From positions 248,001 through 312,000 of the forward strand of contig JACGCK010000010.1 of the NCBI GenBank assembly GCA_014925825.1: a DNA stretch of 64,000 nucleotides. The letters are read 5' to 3'. Position numbers and translations under genes: made by a program. Position 1 is the stretch's first letter, and each line of letters opens with the position of its first letter. The notes below the pieces were generated by a model. The model saw only the letters and a program-made list of their open reading frames with translations. It did not search any database and was not told where the DNA came from. The DNA comes from Pholiota molesta (lineage: Eukaryota > Basidiomycota > Agaricomycetes > Agaricales > Strophariaceae). Shown in pieces: positions 1 through 11,740 of the stretch.

Positions 1-242
1 TGTCGAGCGCCATGAAAGCATCGGAAACGCAATTCTCCGACGTCGACCGTACGCAACGCAGCTTTATCGGCCATTTCGATCCGTCGGCGTGGGCGCACGA
101 GGGGTGGACGGGCGATGAGCTGTATGTCGAAGCGAAAAACGGAAATATGAATGTCTATTTCGATGACGAGGTCGATGCTCCCAAAGTGAAATCTCCCAAA
201 TTTTTCGAGAGAATATATCAAGAATTTTCCGCCCATTTCTGA
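1..242 (+). CDS. DUF7330-type protein, 3' end only (5' truncated by window edge)
   Basis: An open frame runs from the window edge through an internal ATG at 12 to a TGA at 240-242. The C-terminal stretch reads WTGDELYVEAKNGNMNVYFD, which closely matches WAGDELTVEVRNGNVKICYD at the end of the gene on the minus strand at 12980-13931. Both have the layout of the basidiomycete DUF7330 family: a beta-rich domain ending in a short basic or aromatic tail. Only the last ~79 residues are present. The ATG at 12 is internal by comparison with the paralogue, so this is not a complete small gene. The function of DUF7330 is unknown. Confidence 0.7.
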   Translation, partial: SSAMKASETQFSDVDRTQRSFIGHFDPSAWAHEGWTGDELYVEAKNGNMNVYFDDEVDAPKVKSPKFFERIYQEFSAHF

Positions 243-779
243 TGATGGGTTTCTCTTATTTCGTGTCCTTACTCGAATGTATCGCTCTCTAATCATTTCC
301 CCATTTTTGGCTCTACATGGTTGCTTTCACACTTTCATTTGTAATTATCCAACTCATCGAATTGCTATAGTCTAAATTCATGCTGGCCAGTTAGCGGTAT
401 TTTCATGTGAAGTCCTACTCTGAATTCTTTGGTTTATCAATATGTCGTGAAATAACAACTCTGTCTGAGATGTAGAGAATACCGCGCATACTGGTCGTTA
501 TCAAACCGTATATATATATGCTTTCTGCCCCACGAAACTTGGCTTCCTGATCATCAGTCTGATGGGAGAGGATCTCGAGCGGAGAGTCAGCTGACAGACA
601 TTGGAGATGAATCATCCTCCTTACCCAGCGAAGATACTTCCTGTCATTTCGTTTACCTGAAACTCGCAAGTCGACCTATAAAGGTCAGCAATGAGCTTCC
701 CCAGACAATCCAGCAGCCGATCAAGCGATCATATCTTACTCGTCCATAGGTTCAACATCACCTACCGATACTCATCATA
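243..779. other. Intergenic, no gene seen
   Basis: AT-rich spacer between the DUF7330 gene and the dioxygenase. The 84-codon minus-strand frame at 415-669 has no recognisable similarity. The last ~100 bases must contain the dioxygenase promoter, but no clear TATA box stands out. Confidence 0.6.
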
Positions 780-2246
780 ATGCATCCTGTCCAAGCAGCC
801 GCACAGGAGAAGGCAAAGAGTCAAGGAATCGACCTCTCTAAACTGCCCAAGAACTCGGACATGAATGCTGAATCCATCACCGCAAACGTCCATGCTATGA
901 ATTACAATTGTGAGTCTTGGCACTCTACACAGTCCCCGCGCTCAAGCCGTCGTGGAAAGGCAAGGACGAAAGAGCTAAATTTGTGCTTACTAGCTTGGTA
1001 AGTGAACCGTTCTATAATCCAGGGCATCGTGCTAATGAATGTCTCGTATAGATCAACCATTTACACGACTTTGTCAAGGACACATCTTTGACAACTGAGG
1101 AATGGATGTATGTTTCAAACTACTCTCTAGACGTTCGGAAAATGTTGACGTATAGAGCGCATAGGACAGCGATCGAGTTCTTAACGAATACAGGGAAAAT
1201 GTGCAGCGATATTCGTCAAGGTATGCAAACACAAAATATCCAGAACTTGCTTTCATTACTTACTAAGTCACCGATGCTTGTCGTAGAGTTCATCCTTCTG
1301 TCCGACACCCTTGGAGTTACCATGCTTGTTGACTCTATCAATAACGCAAAACCAGAAGGTGCCACTGAGTCTACCGTCCTTGGACCATTCTTTGCAGAGG
1401 ACAGGCATGATGGTATACTGTTCCGCTTCCAATGCTATAATGATTTGGCTAATTTGAATTCGGTAACGTTTAGTTGAACTTGGAGATTCCATAGCCTCGG
1501 AGGGAAAAGGAGATTATATGTTTGTTGAAGGACGTGTTACTGATACAGAAGGAAACCCAATCCCGAAAGCAATGATCGATACCTGGGAGACCGACGGACA
1601 TGGTTCATACGACACACAGGTATGCAGTGGTCCCTTCCCATCCTTATTCTTATCCGAGTTTAACGATTGATCGCATCCTCGAACTGCAGTACGAAAATCG
1701 TACTGGACCCGACTGCAGGGGGAGACTCTATGCAGCCGATGATGGATCGTTCTCGTTCCGGGCTGTAGTGTCAGTCCACTCATCTCTCAGTCCCCAGTGC
1801 CACAACGTGAATTTAAGCGCTGATACTACGTCATAGACCCGTATCCTATCCTATCCCTGATGACGGCACCGTTGGAAAGATGATGAATATCCTGGGGAGG
1901 CACGTATATCGGCCCGCACATCTACACATTCAAATTTCAGCCCCCGGATTCGAAGGCTTGACGACGTCTTTGTTCTTTAACGGGGACCCCTATCTCACCT
2001 CGGATGCTGTATTTGGGGTGAAGACTTCGTTGATTACGGTACTGTTCTTTTCTTCTTTGAAGATACGCAATCACTCATTAATTGAGAATACAGGACGTTG
2101 AAATCATCAATGATGTCTCGGTCACGCAAAGGCGAGGATTCAGAGATCCAAAGCCACATGCATATTTGAAGAGAGACTTTGTACTCGCCACTCCAGAGCA
2201 ATGTGCCGAGGCACGTCGCAAATTGACGCAGGTGGTCGCCAAGTGA
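780..2246 (+). CDS. Intradiol ring-cleavage dioxygenase (hydroxyquinol/catechol 1,2-dioxygenase type)
   Basis: Non-haem Fe(III) enzyme that opens catecholic or hydroxyquinol rings between the two hydroxyls, a cytosolic step of aromatic degradation in wood-decay fungi. The spliced protein starts MHPVQAAAQEKAKSQG. It has the N-terminal helical dioxygenase domain (FILLSDTLGVTMLVDSIN), the GPFFAEDRHD linker, then the catalytic beta-sandwich. All four metal ligands are visible in order: Tyr in GHGSYDTQ, Tyr in PVSYPIPDDG, and both His in YRPAHLHIQ. At least seven short introns are needed; for example RAVV/PVSYP is joined by an intron starting gtcagt near 1772 and ending tag at about 1836. The frame closes at VVAK-TGA, giving about 300 residues, the usual family length. 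No lesion seen. Hydroxyquinol is favoured over catechol only by general resemblance. Confidence 0.88.
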
Positions 2247-2458
2247 GAAATCCAAAGCTTTCGACGATAATGTAAGAGGTGCAGATCCAATGTATTATTA
2301 GGAATCAGGATAGGTTACACATGTATGTGCACGTACAAATATATATTCGATTTCGTCCAGATGATACTTGAGCGCTTGAGCTTGAACGGTAATGTGGGCA
2401 TCTCTGTTAGGTTAGGAGCTCTTAGGAGCATTACAGAGTATATGGTGTTGCAAGGCAT

Positions 2459-4200
2459 TTACTGTCGGCGCGATCGAGAGCGAGGTTGAGGATTTTGTTC
2501 CATCTCGTAGTCCATTGATTGAGGGCTAATAATATCTAGGCTGTCCGTCCAGTCATCAGAAATCTGACGATCCCCCCTGCTGCTTGCACCAGTGCTGAGG
2601 AGCCCTTTATCAGCTGTTCGGTGAAGGTTGAGCGTGAGGCGGCACATCATGGTAACCGAAATGCTGAAAGAAGGATGCTTTGAGATGAACCTTTCTGAAA
2701 AGTTGTGGCTGATATATCATATAATACCTGCTTGCAAATGTCGATAAGCCTCCTTGCAGAAAGGGCTATGGGATAATCGTTGAGCTGGTTTTTTTGAGAT
2801 TATATGTGTAAGCACCACATACGCCAGCGAGCTAGTGATCGAGCGATGATTAGAGAAGCTATACGACGATGTGAAAGCACTTTGACATACGTAGAAAGTC
2901 AGAATGTTCGCGAGGTTGCATGAGGCCATCACGCTGAAGTACAGTAATCGATCAGATAGCCGTCTGAAGAGCAATTATATTACCCACCCAAAATATATAG
3001 CGCCTACACAATGCGCAAGAAATATAGATGAGCAAAGTTATAAATAGATAATGTCAATGAGCGCTCACCATCGCGAAGAATGAGTGTAATTAGAGGAATG
3101 TGGATACCAGTGACATTATGGTCGCGTCGAGCTTTCCATGTCTTCAGGATTGTAAGTAGGAAGATTATCGCGTCGTAGATGAAGAGTGCCTCCCACGCAA
3201 CGGCCAGGCCTTTACAAATATTCAATCAGTCCTCGATGCCTGCAAAACAGAAAAATAGGGCAAACGCTTCGCGCTAGATAGAATGAAGTTGAGACGGAGA
3301 TGTGAAGTGTAAGCCAAAGAAAGACATACGTTCCACTCGACAGTCCAATATGACAGCCACTTGCGCTTTCTGAAGGAGCGCTTTTCTGCCCAAGGAGGAA
3401 CCACTAGAGAAGTTTAAGTGGAATTGTTCAGCCTCAACTTCAAGTAAATCAACGTACCAGCGACACAATTAGTAGAATGACCCCACTGCCAATAAAGTAC
3501 GCCAATATTCGGAGTGAGCAGCCGTAAAGAGCATAGATTCGCAAAGTCAGAAGGACTGACAAGCATTCGATGAATATTTCTCGACAGGGTAGGATATAAG
3601 TTTACTCACTGCACACAATGACTTGGTTTCCGACCAATAAGACCTGGCGAAATATGTTATACTTCTTACAACTTGGGATTCCATTTGTGAGTAATTCCAT
3701 ACGTCGTTAACGCTTGGAGACCAACCTCTTTGAGAATATGATGAGCGTATGGATTATTGAAGGTAACGAAGACACATACCTGAGTTGAGAGCGTCGTGAA
3801 ACCGAGGACAGTAACCGCTATGTTGCCAAAGAATGCCAGATACCGATTCACGAAAAACCAGTACGAGCTGCGGGTCTTGGGTCTCTTCCAAAGGTAGTCT
3901 ATCTCTTGACCTGGCACTATGCTTTGAATGTGTTATGTCAGCTATAAATCTGTGACATGCATACCGAATGTAATGGCGTGGTCATAAAAAAGGCAGGCTG
4001 TATTAGATATAATGAGCGTCTAGGTGTAAAGGTTCGAAATCGTTCAAGCACGACTGACAGACTGCGAACACATGGAGATAGTTGTGCACTTGTCTGTGAA
4101 GATTGCATTGCATTAACCAGCCTGGTGAACAGCTCGAGCTGAGAAATACAATACTCACATCTCTCGTGCAGTTATTTGACTATCATGGTCGATTATGCTC
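2459..4200 (-). CDS. DUF6533 domain multi-pass membrane protein
   Basis: Basidiomycete-specific membrane protein of unknown function, about seven predicted helices. The diagnostic N-terminal block is spliced across an intron near 3917-3962 and reads CLFYDHAITF then PGQEIDYLWKRPK and FFVNRYLAFFG. Downstream exons give FRQVLLVGNQVIVC (about 3604-3660), LAVAWEALFIYDAIIFLL (about 3130-3215) and ASCNLANILTFYV (about 2890-2925). The last exon carries MMCRLTLNLHRTADKG, the usual end of the TM region in this family, then a hydrophilic tail ending at 2459. The 5' exon could not be fixed: LELFTRLVN near 4110-4145 fits the family but no in-frame ATG joins it cleanly, so the upper coordinate is approximate. 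No lesion seen in the rest. Confidence 0.75.
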
Positions 4201-4945
4201 ATGATGGGTTGAGAATAAGGAACGCACTTGGCGAAGCCGCTCCCCATTGACATGTAAGCCTTCTCGGCGTTCGCATGGATTTGGCTTGGAAATAGTTCCT
4301 GGCAACTTGCGAAGTTCCTGGAAGTTAACGTATGTTTACGTACAGAATAACAAGTACAGAATAACAACCGCACGTTTGACGACGACCTCGATTTACGATC
4401 GGCACAATAATAGGCGCTGGAATACAAGTTCGAATCAGACGCGCAGTGATGAGAATTCGCTTCGCTACGTTGTCGCTTCCCAATTGCTATGCCGAAGACG
4501 GGAAAACGATGACAAAAGATCGCAGTCAGAAATAGCTAGATGCATGCAGACCAACAGTGCTAGCGATCGCTCCAAGAGACTCAGAACTCGTGTCTCTCAA
4601 TACTGGTGACAAATATAAGCGACTCTAACAATCGATTTCACAGAGAAATATTGTAGTCAATACATTTCTTGGGTTCGGAAATCTGCTTACACGGCGCCAG
4701 TTGTCCATCAAACTCTATCACCTCTTTGATAACGGCGTTGACGCGAAGCATTCTAAATGTAAACATTCGTGAACGTTGGGAGATCTTTGGAAGTTTCGTG
4801 TGGGAGTTTGTTCGCTGGTCTAGAAATAACTCGCATGATCATGATTAATCCGCTACACAGCCTTTACTAAGTTTGCCAGCCATTGAGTAGGAAGAAGTGA
4901 TCCACCGACCTATGTGTACATACAGGCGTCCACGGAGAAGGGGTC
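4201..4945. other. Intergenic, no gene seen
   Basis: Spacer between the 5' side of the DUF6533 gene and the 3' end of the permease. The 120-codon plus-strand frame at 4247-4609 is basic and low in hydrophobic residues, with no recognisable domain, and is taken as chance. Confidence 0.5.
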
Positions 4946-7371
4946 TCACTGGTCTGTGACACTCGCCACAGAAACCTTACGGAAGGCATACCGTGATACG
5001 CCGTCAGATTGAAGGACCCACTCGCGCTCGAGCTTATATCCTTTAGCCCTCGGCCGCCTTACGGCCCACACATACCAGTACGCAATTCCAAACAAGGACA
5101 CCGCAAAGCCTCCAACCGAATGCGACTGAACAGAGGAACAGAGAACTCAGTCAATGGAACATCGGGGATGAACAGAGCCTCTCTGGAATATCCACGGAAG
5201 GCTTGAGAAATGCTCACCCAATACGGAAGCCTTTCGTATGTCCGGGAGCCAGGAATAGGAGGGAAGAAGGGCACGAGGACGAGGAATAGATTGGACGCCA
5301 AAAATAGAAGGATAATACCCTTGGGCGCATGGAAGGGAGGGTTCCAGTCCCAGATGCGGTAGGGGCGGGTATACAGAAGAATAAGACCAAGAGCAACGGC
5401 AGTGTTAACAAGCGACAAAGAATACGAGGATACTGTAGTAAAACGAGTGATCTCAGCACGCTAGCAAGAACGGTGCGCAGATAAAAAAGTTGCTTACGGC
5501 TGATTAAAAAGAGGTATGCATCGCCAGGCGGGACAGTAAACAAGAACATGCAAGAGACGAGGTATTGTGTGAACATGCCAGCAAGCGGAGCGTTGAATGG
5601 CTTATTGCTTGCAAACCATGAAGAGTACGGGAGGATTCCTTCTCGTCCTAATTCTTGAATCACTAGATCATAAATTGAATTCAGACATAAAAAATATACC
5701 ACGAGGTGCTAGCCAATGGCCAATGACATACCTCGCCCTTGAGAGAATTGACCAGCCAAAAGATTTCCCAAAGTTGATAAGGCTATAAAAGCGCTAAGAG
5801 CCTGTAAATACACCGCCATATGAGCAGATGAACATAATATCAGAGGATGAAAATATGTACTCTTTCCGTAGCAGGGCCAAAAAGGTTCCTGAAATACAAC
5901 GCCCTGTTTAGATACAGATGATGAGAACAGAAAACTTTGTAACGAATGATACATATAGATCACTAACGCAACAATCCTCCTACTTTCCAGAATATCGGTC
6001 TTCGATACCGCAGCAAAGTACGCGACATTGATGAACAAATACATAGCGCTGACAGAGAACATCGCGAGCGGGGCTGCGCGCCTGATAGTGCGAACAGGAT
6101 CGCGAACTTCCGATAGCGCATAATTAGCGTTGGAGTACCCAATGAAGGACCTGCCTCGGTAGATGATGAGTACATGGCATCGCGCGGATATCTGTAGATC
6201 GTGTTGCTTACCAGATGACGTTATACAGCCCACTCACAAACGCATTGGCTCCAGTACCCGAGCCTTTCCAGAGGTTATCCCAAGTGAAGTTGTCTGGTTG
6301 TTCGTATTCGTCACGAACATGCACGCCGGCGAAGCCTGAGAGACACAGGAGCCCAGATATCGAGATGAGCGCAAGGACGACGAGTTTGAGCATGCCCAGT
6401 ATGTTTTGTAAGTGCAGGCCCCATTTCAATAGACTTCCGTGGATGGCGCAGATGAAGGTCAGGCAGGAGAATGCTGTTAATCGGGTATTAAACCAGGTCG
6501 GCTCGATGGAGAGGGAGTGGAGGAGATCTGTCAGAGTTGAAGTGAGTCATTATATAAACGGAAAAGGGGACTGTCATACATTCGCTGAATACAACGCTAT
6601 TTGCGGTAGCAGTTCCCTAATCGTGATGTCAGACTGCTTCTAAGAATCGAGGAATGATGAGCGAAAGCTTGCCATGATCAGTGTGTAAGCAGTGAAGGCA
6701 CAGGTCACCAGGAATTTGGGTCTTCGATATATGAATTCTAGATAGTTCTTCTCCCCGCCACTACGTGGAAGACCCTACAATACAGGTAAAGGATGTTACA
6801 TCCGCACAGAATATAGAACGGACTCACTGTCCCTAGCTCGATGTACACCGCTGTACCACAAGCAGCGATAAGGGCGCCAACCAGCCACATAATCAGAGCA
6901 ACGCCAACGCTGCCAGCAGATTTTAAAATGTTGCTCGGAGTAGCGTATATACTAGAGAAATTGCTTTATCAGCTTAACGTTCAGATTCCAGGAAATGATT
7001 TGCACCCTGTCCCGATAACACGATTGAAAATGAGAAACGACGCGCTTAAAAGACCTAAGCAACCATTACAATAATTTCATTAGCTATAACATTATACCTC
7101 GAGTTAGAGATACGATAAACTGACCCAGCTGCCGTTTCCCTTTCGGCACATTATCATAACTCTCTCCACTCGTAGCATGAGCTGACGGAAATCCCAATCG
7201 TCAAAATGTGTACTCTCCGATAGGAGCATCAGGCCTACCTTCATCTCGATGCACTGCTACGCCATCTAAAGCTGACCCAATGTGTGCGCTGTCGTGTGCT
7301 GTTGCCTCGTCGTCGTCGTTTGTCAGGAGAGGCGTCCGCTCTCCTGCGATTTGAGCAGCCTTGGGCAGCAT
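4946..7371 (-). CDS. APC-superfamily amino-acid permease (LAT / methionine-permease type)
   Basis: Plasma-membrane amino-acid transporter with about 12 helices. The start chosen is MLPKAAQIAGERTPLLTNDD; the longer frame from 7521 lacks family character. Recognisable blocks in order: TPSNILKSAGSVGVALIMWL then LIAACGTAVYIELGT (about 6830-6960), the LGMLKLVVLALISISGLLCL helix (about 6330-6400), the DNLWKGSGTGANAFVSGLYN loop, FIGYSNANYALSEVRDPVRT (about 6080-6150), and LYTRPYRIWDW near 5350. The final exon reads SVGGFAVSLFGIAYWYVWAV and ends KVSVASVTDQ-stop. The GYxNxNYxLSEVRDPxRT motif is typical of Mup1-like and L-type permeases. Many short introns; no internal stop is forced. Substrate cannot be told from sequence. 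Confidence 0.82.
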
Positions 7372-7573
7372 TTCTTCGACTGGAAAGCAGTTCGAAGTAT
7401 AGATAACGATGGTTTCTAGAGAGTCATTGAAAAGGTATAGGGAGTCCCAGCGGTCGAGGAATCTGGAGATGAGAGCAAGAGCTCGAGTAAAGCCGAACTT
7501 CAACGGAAGATCGCGCCGCAATAAGCGTGACAGGTGGCTGGGATCTTATCTTATCAACGTTCTAAAAATATAG

Positions 7574-8018
7574 CTATCGAATAGCAGCTTCCAATGCCGC
7601 TTGAGCTCTTTTTTCTCCCTGGGCCCTACTTGCTTCAGGATTGCGATATCTAGTACATAAAATTATATTTTTTGAGAACTTTAGTCTCGGATAAATCAGG
7701 CGTATGTAAAACCGACATAAGATCTTTAAGCATTGAATTGCGTCTTCGAGGGGTGCATGGAAAACTACTACTAACTTCTAAGTATACCTTGAAAAGTTCG
7801 ACAGCATTCGCCGTAATACCAATGGCCATGTATTGGCCATTGATTTTACGAAAACTCTCTATCCCCCCGGCGCGAGAAATGAAGGCCCGACGCCGAACGT
7901 CCGTGACACCACCCCAGACAAATGGGGTGATGCCTACATAGAGAGGGATAAACATAACCGTGGCAGGTACGATGATGATGCATACTGACCCAACGGGGTT
8001 CGCACGACGAAGGCTCAT
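7574..8018 (-). CDS. Small uncharacterised protein (model partly unresolved)
   Basis: Not recognised. The frame begins MSLRRANPVG, a 56-nt intron (gtcagt...tag) fits, then ITPFVWGGVTDVRRRAFISR and KINGQYMAIGITANAVELFK follow, with one moderately hydrophobic stretch. A donor (gtatac) follows. Near 7576-7650 a frame YRNPEASRAQGEKRAQAALE...AAIR-stop looks like a genuine charged helical tail. The acceptor joining these does not keep frame in any way I could find, so the 3' part is uncertain. It lies head-to-head with cyclophilin copy 1 (97 bases apart), suggesting a shared promoter. Single-pass or mitochondrial small protein is a guess. Confidence 0.4.
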
Positions 8019-8114
8019 AAACCGTTATTATAATAATAAATAAACGAGCTGCAGAGCACACACCACACCCACTTATCTTTCTTTCTCAGTGTACCCTCCA
8101 CCCACGCAACAGCT

Positions 8115-11100
8115 ATGTCTAACGTTTATGTGAGTCTCCAATGCACCCGATGCCCACCGCCTGAGGCGCATCGTCCCTCTAAATCGCGCGCGCGATCCGT
8201 CGCCGATGCGTACATTACGCATCTATCTCCCGACTCAATCAATCTCGCACCGCATCCCGAGCAGACCTAAACTGACGCTCCTCCCCATGCTCACAACCCC
8301 AGTTCGACATCACCATCGACCGCGCGCCCGCGGGGCGCATCGTGTTCCAGCTCTACGACGACGTCGTCCCCAAGACCGCGCGCAACTTCCGCGAGCTCGC
8401 GACGGGGCAGCACGGCTACGGCTACGCGGACTCCAGCTTCCACCGCGTCATCCCCAAGTTCATGCTCCAGGGCGGGGACTTCACCAAGGGCGACGGGACG
8501 GGTGGGAAGTCGATCTATGGCGAGAAGTTCGCTGGTACGTTATAATAATTTCGCTGGTTATACGGGAGCGGGCTCTGGTGCTGAGCGCTGATCTGCGATG
8601 TTGCGTATGTAGATGAGAACTTCCAGCTCAAGCACACCAAGCCCGGCCTCCTGTCCATGGCGAACGCCGGGAAGAACACCAACGGCTCCCAGTTCTTCAT
8701 CACCACCGTCGTCACCTCCTGGCTGGACGGTGCCCACGTCGTCTTCGGTACGCCCAAGTTCCTTTCTCTCCACATTCGCCCCACGGTTATTTATAGCGCC
8801 ACACTCTTGACTACAATTCGAACCACCACCATCAAAACCTGACCCCCGTTCAAAAACCCTCCTCGAGCACCCCACCAAACCCCCGGTTGGACAGTGACGA
8901 GCGCAGTGAACGGTACAGTCAGCCCCTTTGATCCAGTGGGAGGTATACGTAAAATTTCCGATAAAAACGTGAGACGAAGGGCCCAAAGGCCGCGGCAGAC
9001 CCCATGCTGTCGCTGGCTTCCCTCCTTACCTACAACCACTCATATCGTACACACAACCGTCCTAGACGCCCCTGCCTGCAATCCGGCACACCGCAGGTTC
9101 TGTAGAACGCACATAGTGTGGTTGGAAGAGGCTTTGGGCTGGCGCCGGCCTCTTATCAGTCTCATCAGCTCCCATCGATAACGAGCACTGGTCCTTTACC
9201 GCCCGCTCTCCCTGTACGTCGTACGCTTGTCTAGCCACCTAATACAATCCTAGGACGCCTAACTACTGCCTTAATCGACCACGGTCGCGGCCAGCTGCAC
9301 TAGCAGAGGACATTATCGCACCGATCAGCCATGGCCCATCGATAACACCCACCTCCGAATGCAGACGCACCCCGTCGCTAGCCCCAACAACACTGCCCCA
9401 ACGAAAGTGCGGTCCCCACCGGCATCACGGTTGAGGAGGAGGGATCGGAGTATCTCGGGATGGCCCCAGCCTCTGGTACTTTAACGGGGTGCTACGACCT
9501 GAGCAGGTCGCCTCTCGCCCACCTTGTGGAATGCCCGCTACCAAGAGTCTGTGTGAGTCCTCCTCTGAGCGACACAATACACTGTGGCTGACACAATACC
9601 AGACTCTCCCCATGTCTAGCTATGCAGATGACCTCCCCCAAGTCACCTCCCTCGACGACGTCGAAAAGAGTGTGGAGGCGACGCAGCTGACGCTGGCCAT
9701 TCCTATCATCCACTTCCGCCTCTACTCCTCCTGCTGCCCTTACCCCTATAGTGGTCCCACATGAGGTCGCTACCTCCTCATTCATGCAGGGAAACTAGTT
9801 AGGCCAGGACACGTAGACATCGGACTCGCTTCTAAATGTATTGTAGTCACCTGTACTACTTTAAATAGATGTTATTTGGCCCCTCCCCAAAGAACCTCCC
9901 AAAATTCGACTTCGACAATGACAAGGTGGAGGTTGTTCAGGAGCACACTTACGTGGGGGTTTCCTTTAACTTCCGGGCAAGAAATATTTTCAAATCTCAC
10001 TATGAGAAAAAAGTGAGCACAGCACGACTAATCGGAGGACTCATCTTTGGGATGGAATCTTCAATCAACCATTGGGCTACCCCCGCCAGATGAAGGCTGC
10101 AAGGCATAGCACCATACATGGCCTTGATTGATCCCCATCTCACACACGGAGCAGAGATATGCCTGAATATCACCCAGAGCCACCTCGAAAGCCTGTAGGA
10201 GGTTCAGCTCGCACTTATATGGCGCCTACTCAGACTCCCAAATAAATAACTCCATCAAAGTCGTGTTATTCACTGAGACTGGACTAATACCGCTTAAGTT
10301 TCAGCGTCTGCTGATTGCGCACTTGAATTCCTAAAATATCTTGATGTGCTACCAGAAGATGACAACATGAAACTGTACCTTCTGCATAACAGGCTAGAGC
10401 CCAAAAAAGATGGCGAGGGATACACTCAGGTCACCTTTCTACTGAGACATTATCTCAAGGTGGCAAATACTGCACACAGGCAATCACTCACTAAACTGAT
10501 CCTGTTGTGCCGCCCTCTCGCACTGGAATGACTTCGTGAATCATTGGTGAATCACCACACAGAGCATAGATATTAGATGCCCAAAAGTCCCACAAAATAA
10601 GAGACTGTGCAGGTTCCACAAAGTGCATGTTGAATCCCCAGAACACACCCTGCTAGAGTGCATGGGTAATGAGGATATTGTCACACTGTGAACTGAACTA
10701 CTTATGCACACTAATTGCTGAAAGGGACACCATCGGCCTGCTCACAAAATTCAAAATTCACACATGAAGTCTTAGCCATATATGAGGCAAGTCCAGTGCT
10801 CATTCCAATTTCCGTCACTCTCACTTGATTGGGTAATAGCCTGCTATGAAGAAAGTACTAGTGGTATCAGGATAGTCTCATAATACTTCGGGTGGAGGGG
10901 CCACATTGACGTCCAGGCGAAAGCTGGGGGGACTGCTTGGTGTGGTTGCAATACTCGAGGTCCGGAAGCGAAGGTACTTAGTTAGCTCACTTGTACTGGG
11001 ATAACTTTCGGGACACGGTGCTCTGGGACGGGGCAATGCTGTGTATAATACTATCACTATCACTATCACATAGGCGAGGTCATCGAAGGCATGGACATGG

Positions 11101-11180
11101 TGAAAACGATCGAAGCACTTGGCACTGCTTCAGGAAACCCCAAGAAGACGGTTACGATTGCTGCTAGTGGTGTTGTGTAA
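8115..11180 (+). CDS. Cyclophilin A (peptidyl-prolyl isomerase), copy 1, with 2.3-kb last intron
   Basis: Cytosolic peptidyl-prolyl cis-trans isomerase. Exons: 8115-8129 (MSNVY), 8303-8534, 8613-8747 and 11074-11180. The protein contains [20 protein letters not shown], the catalytic Arg block [24 protein letters not shown], and the Trp/His active-site segment [11 protein letters not shown]. The last exon supplies [17 protein letters not shown] and ends ASGVV-stop. The length (~163 aa) is normal and all junctions are canonical and in phase. The oddity is the last intron, 8748-11073 (2,326 nt) instead of the ~58 nt of the paralogue at 11741-12459, because it contains a degenerate non-LTR retrotransposon. 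The gene is still formally intact if this intron is spliced. Confidence 0.88.
8850..11066 (+). mobile_element. Decayed non-LTR (LINE) retrotransposon inside cyclophilin intron
   Basis: Lying in the cyclophilin intron in the same orientation, this stretch contains broken pieces of a LINE reverse transcriptase polyprotein. At about 9618-9690 is the catalytic-box context [18 protein letters not shown]. At 9869-10093 comes a post-RT segment ([10 protein letters not shown]). Then, across stops and frameshifts, follow [20 protein letters not shown] (about 10108-10165), [15 protein letters not shown] and a Cys/His block, [20 protein letters not shown] (about 10610-10667). This order is typical of LINE polyproteins in agaricomycetes. 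Many in-frame stops show it is dead. Edges are uncertain: the 5' limit is not visible, and a short TATCAC repeat at about 11050-11070, next to the splice acceptor, may be the 3' tail. Confidence 0.75.
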
Positions 11181-11740
11181 ATGACTGGTGTATGATAAAT
11201 GGGCAATCAGAACAAGATGTATAACTTGAAATGGACATTATTATAGCTACTCAATTGAAGGCGAATCCGTAGAATTCACTGTAGGAGTGCGCTGCTATGT
11301 ATACTGAGCTGACAAATGAGAGAGAAATCTGGAAGTTGCTATCGGGCAACAATGCTTCAACAGAGCATGGAAGTTGTTAACCGTCTGAGCGTACCATAAT
11401 AATGAATAACTTCCCAAGAACATTTTGGCATCGGCAGCTATGTTAGAGATGGCCAGAGAGCAATTGCGGGTATAGCGACGTCGATACCGATCAAAATTCG
11501 CGTCGCTAATATGAAGAGTCAACAAAGTCAACAAATATTCGCAGTGAGCTACGTTGAGTCGGTAGATGTGGCACATATGGCATCTGACGCTAATTGCAAT
11601 AAGCGTAAGTGTTACATACGTGAAATGCGATGCGAGATATTTTCGTTCGCTGAATACGTCCAAATAGTCAATTTAAACAGACAATGCAGGTATCATTCTA
11701 ATCTTTAACTTCTCGTCGATAATATACATATACAAGAGTC
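11181..11740. other. Intergenic between convergent cyclophilin genes
   Basis: Shared 3' spacer of two tail-to-tail genes. The 122-codon minus-strand frame at 11295-11663 has no recognisable domain and sits wholly in the spacer, so I do not call it. Confidence 0.5.

Noticed and set aside
8840..9430. Possible SINE in the 5' part of the cyclophilin intron
   Set aside because: No convincing pol III A and B boxes at proper spacing; more likely the eroded 5' part of the LINE or other inserted sequence.
11295..11663. 122-codon minus-strand ORF between the cyclophilins
   Set aside because: Lies in the convergent 3' spacer, Cys/His/Leu-rich without a recognisable pattern; probably chance.
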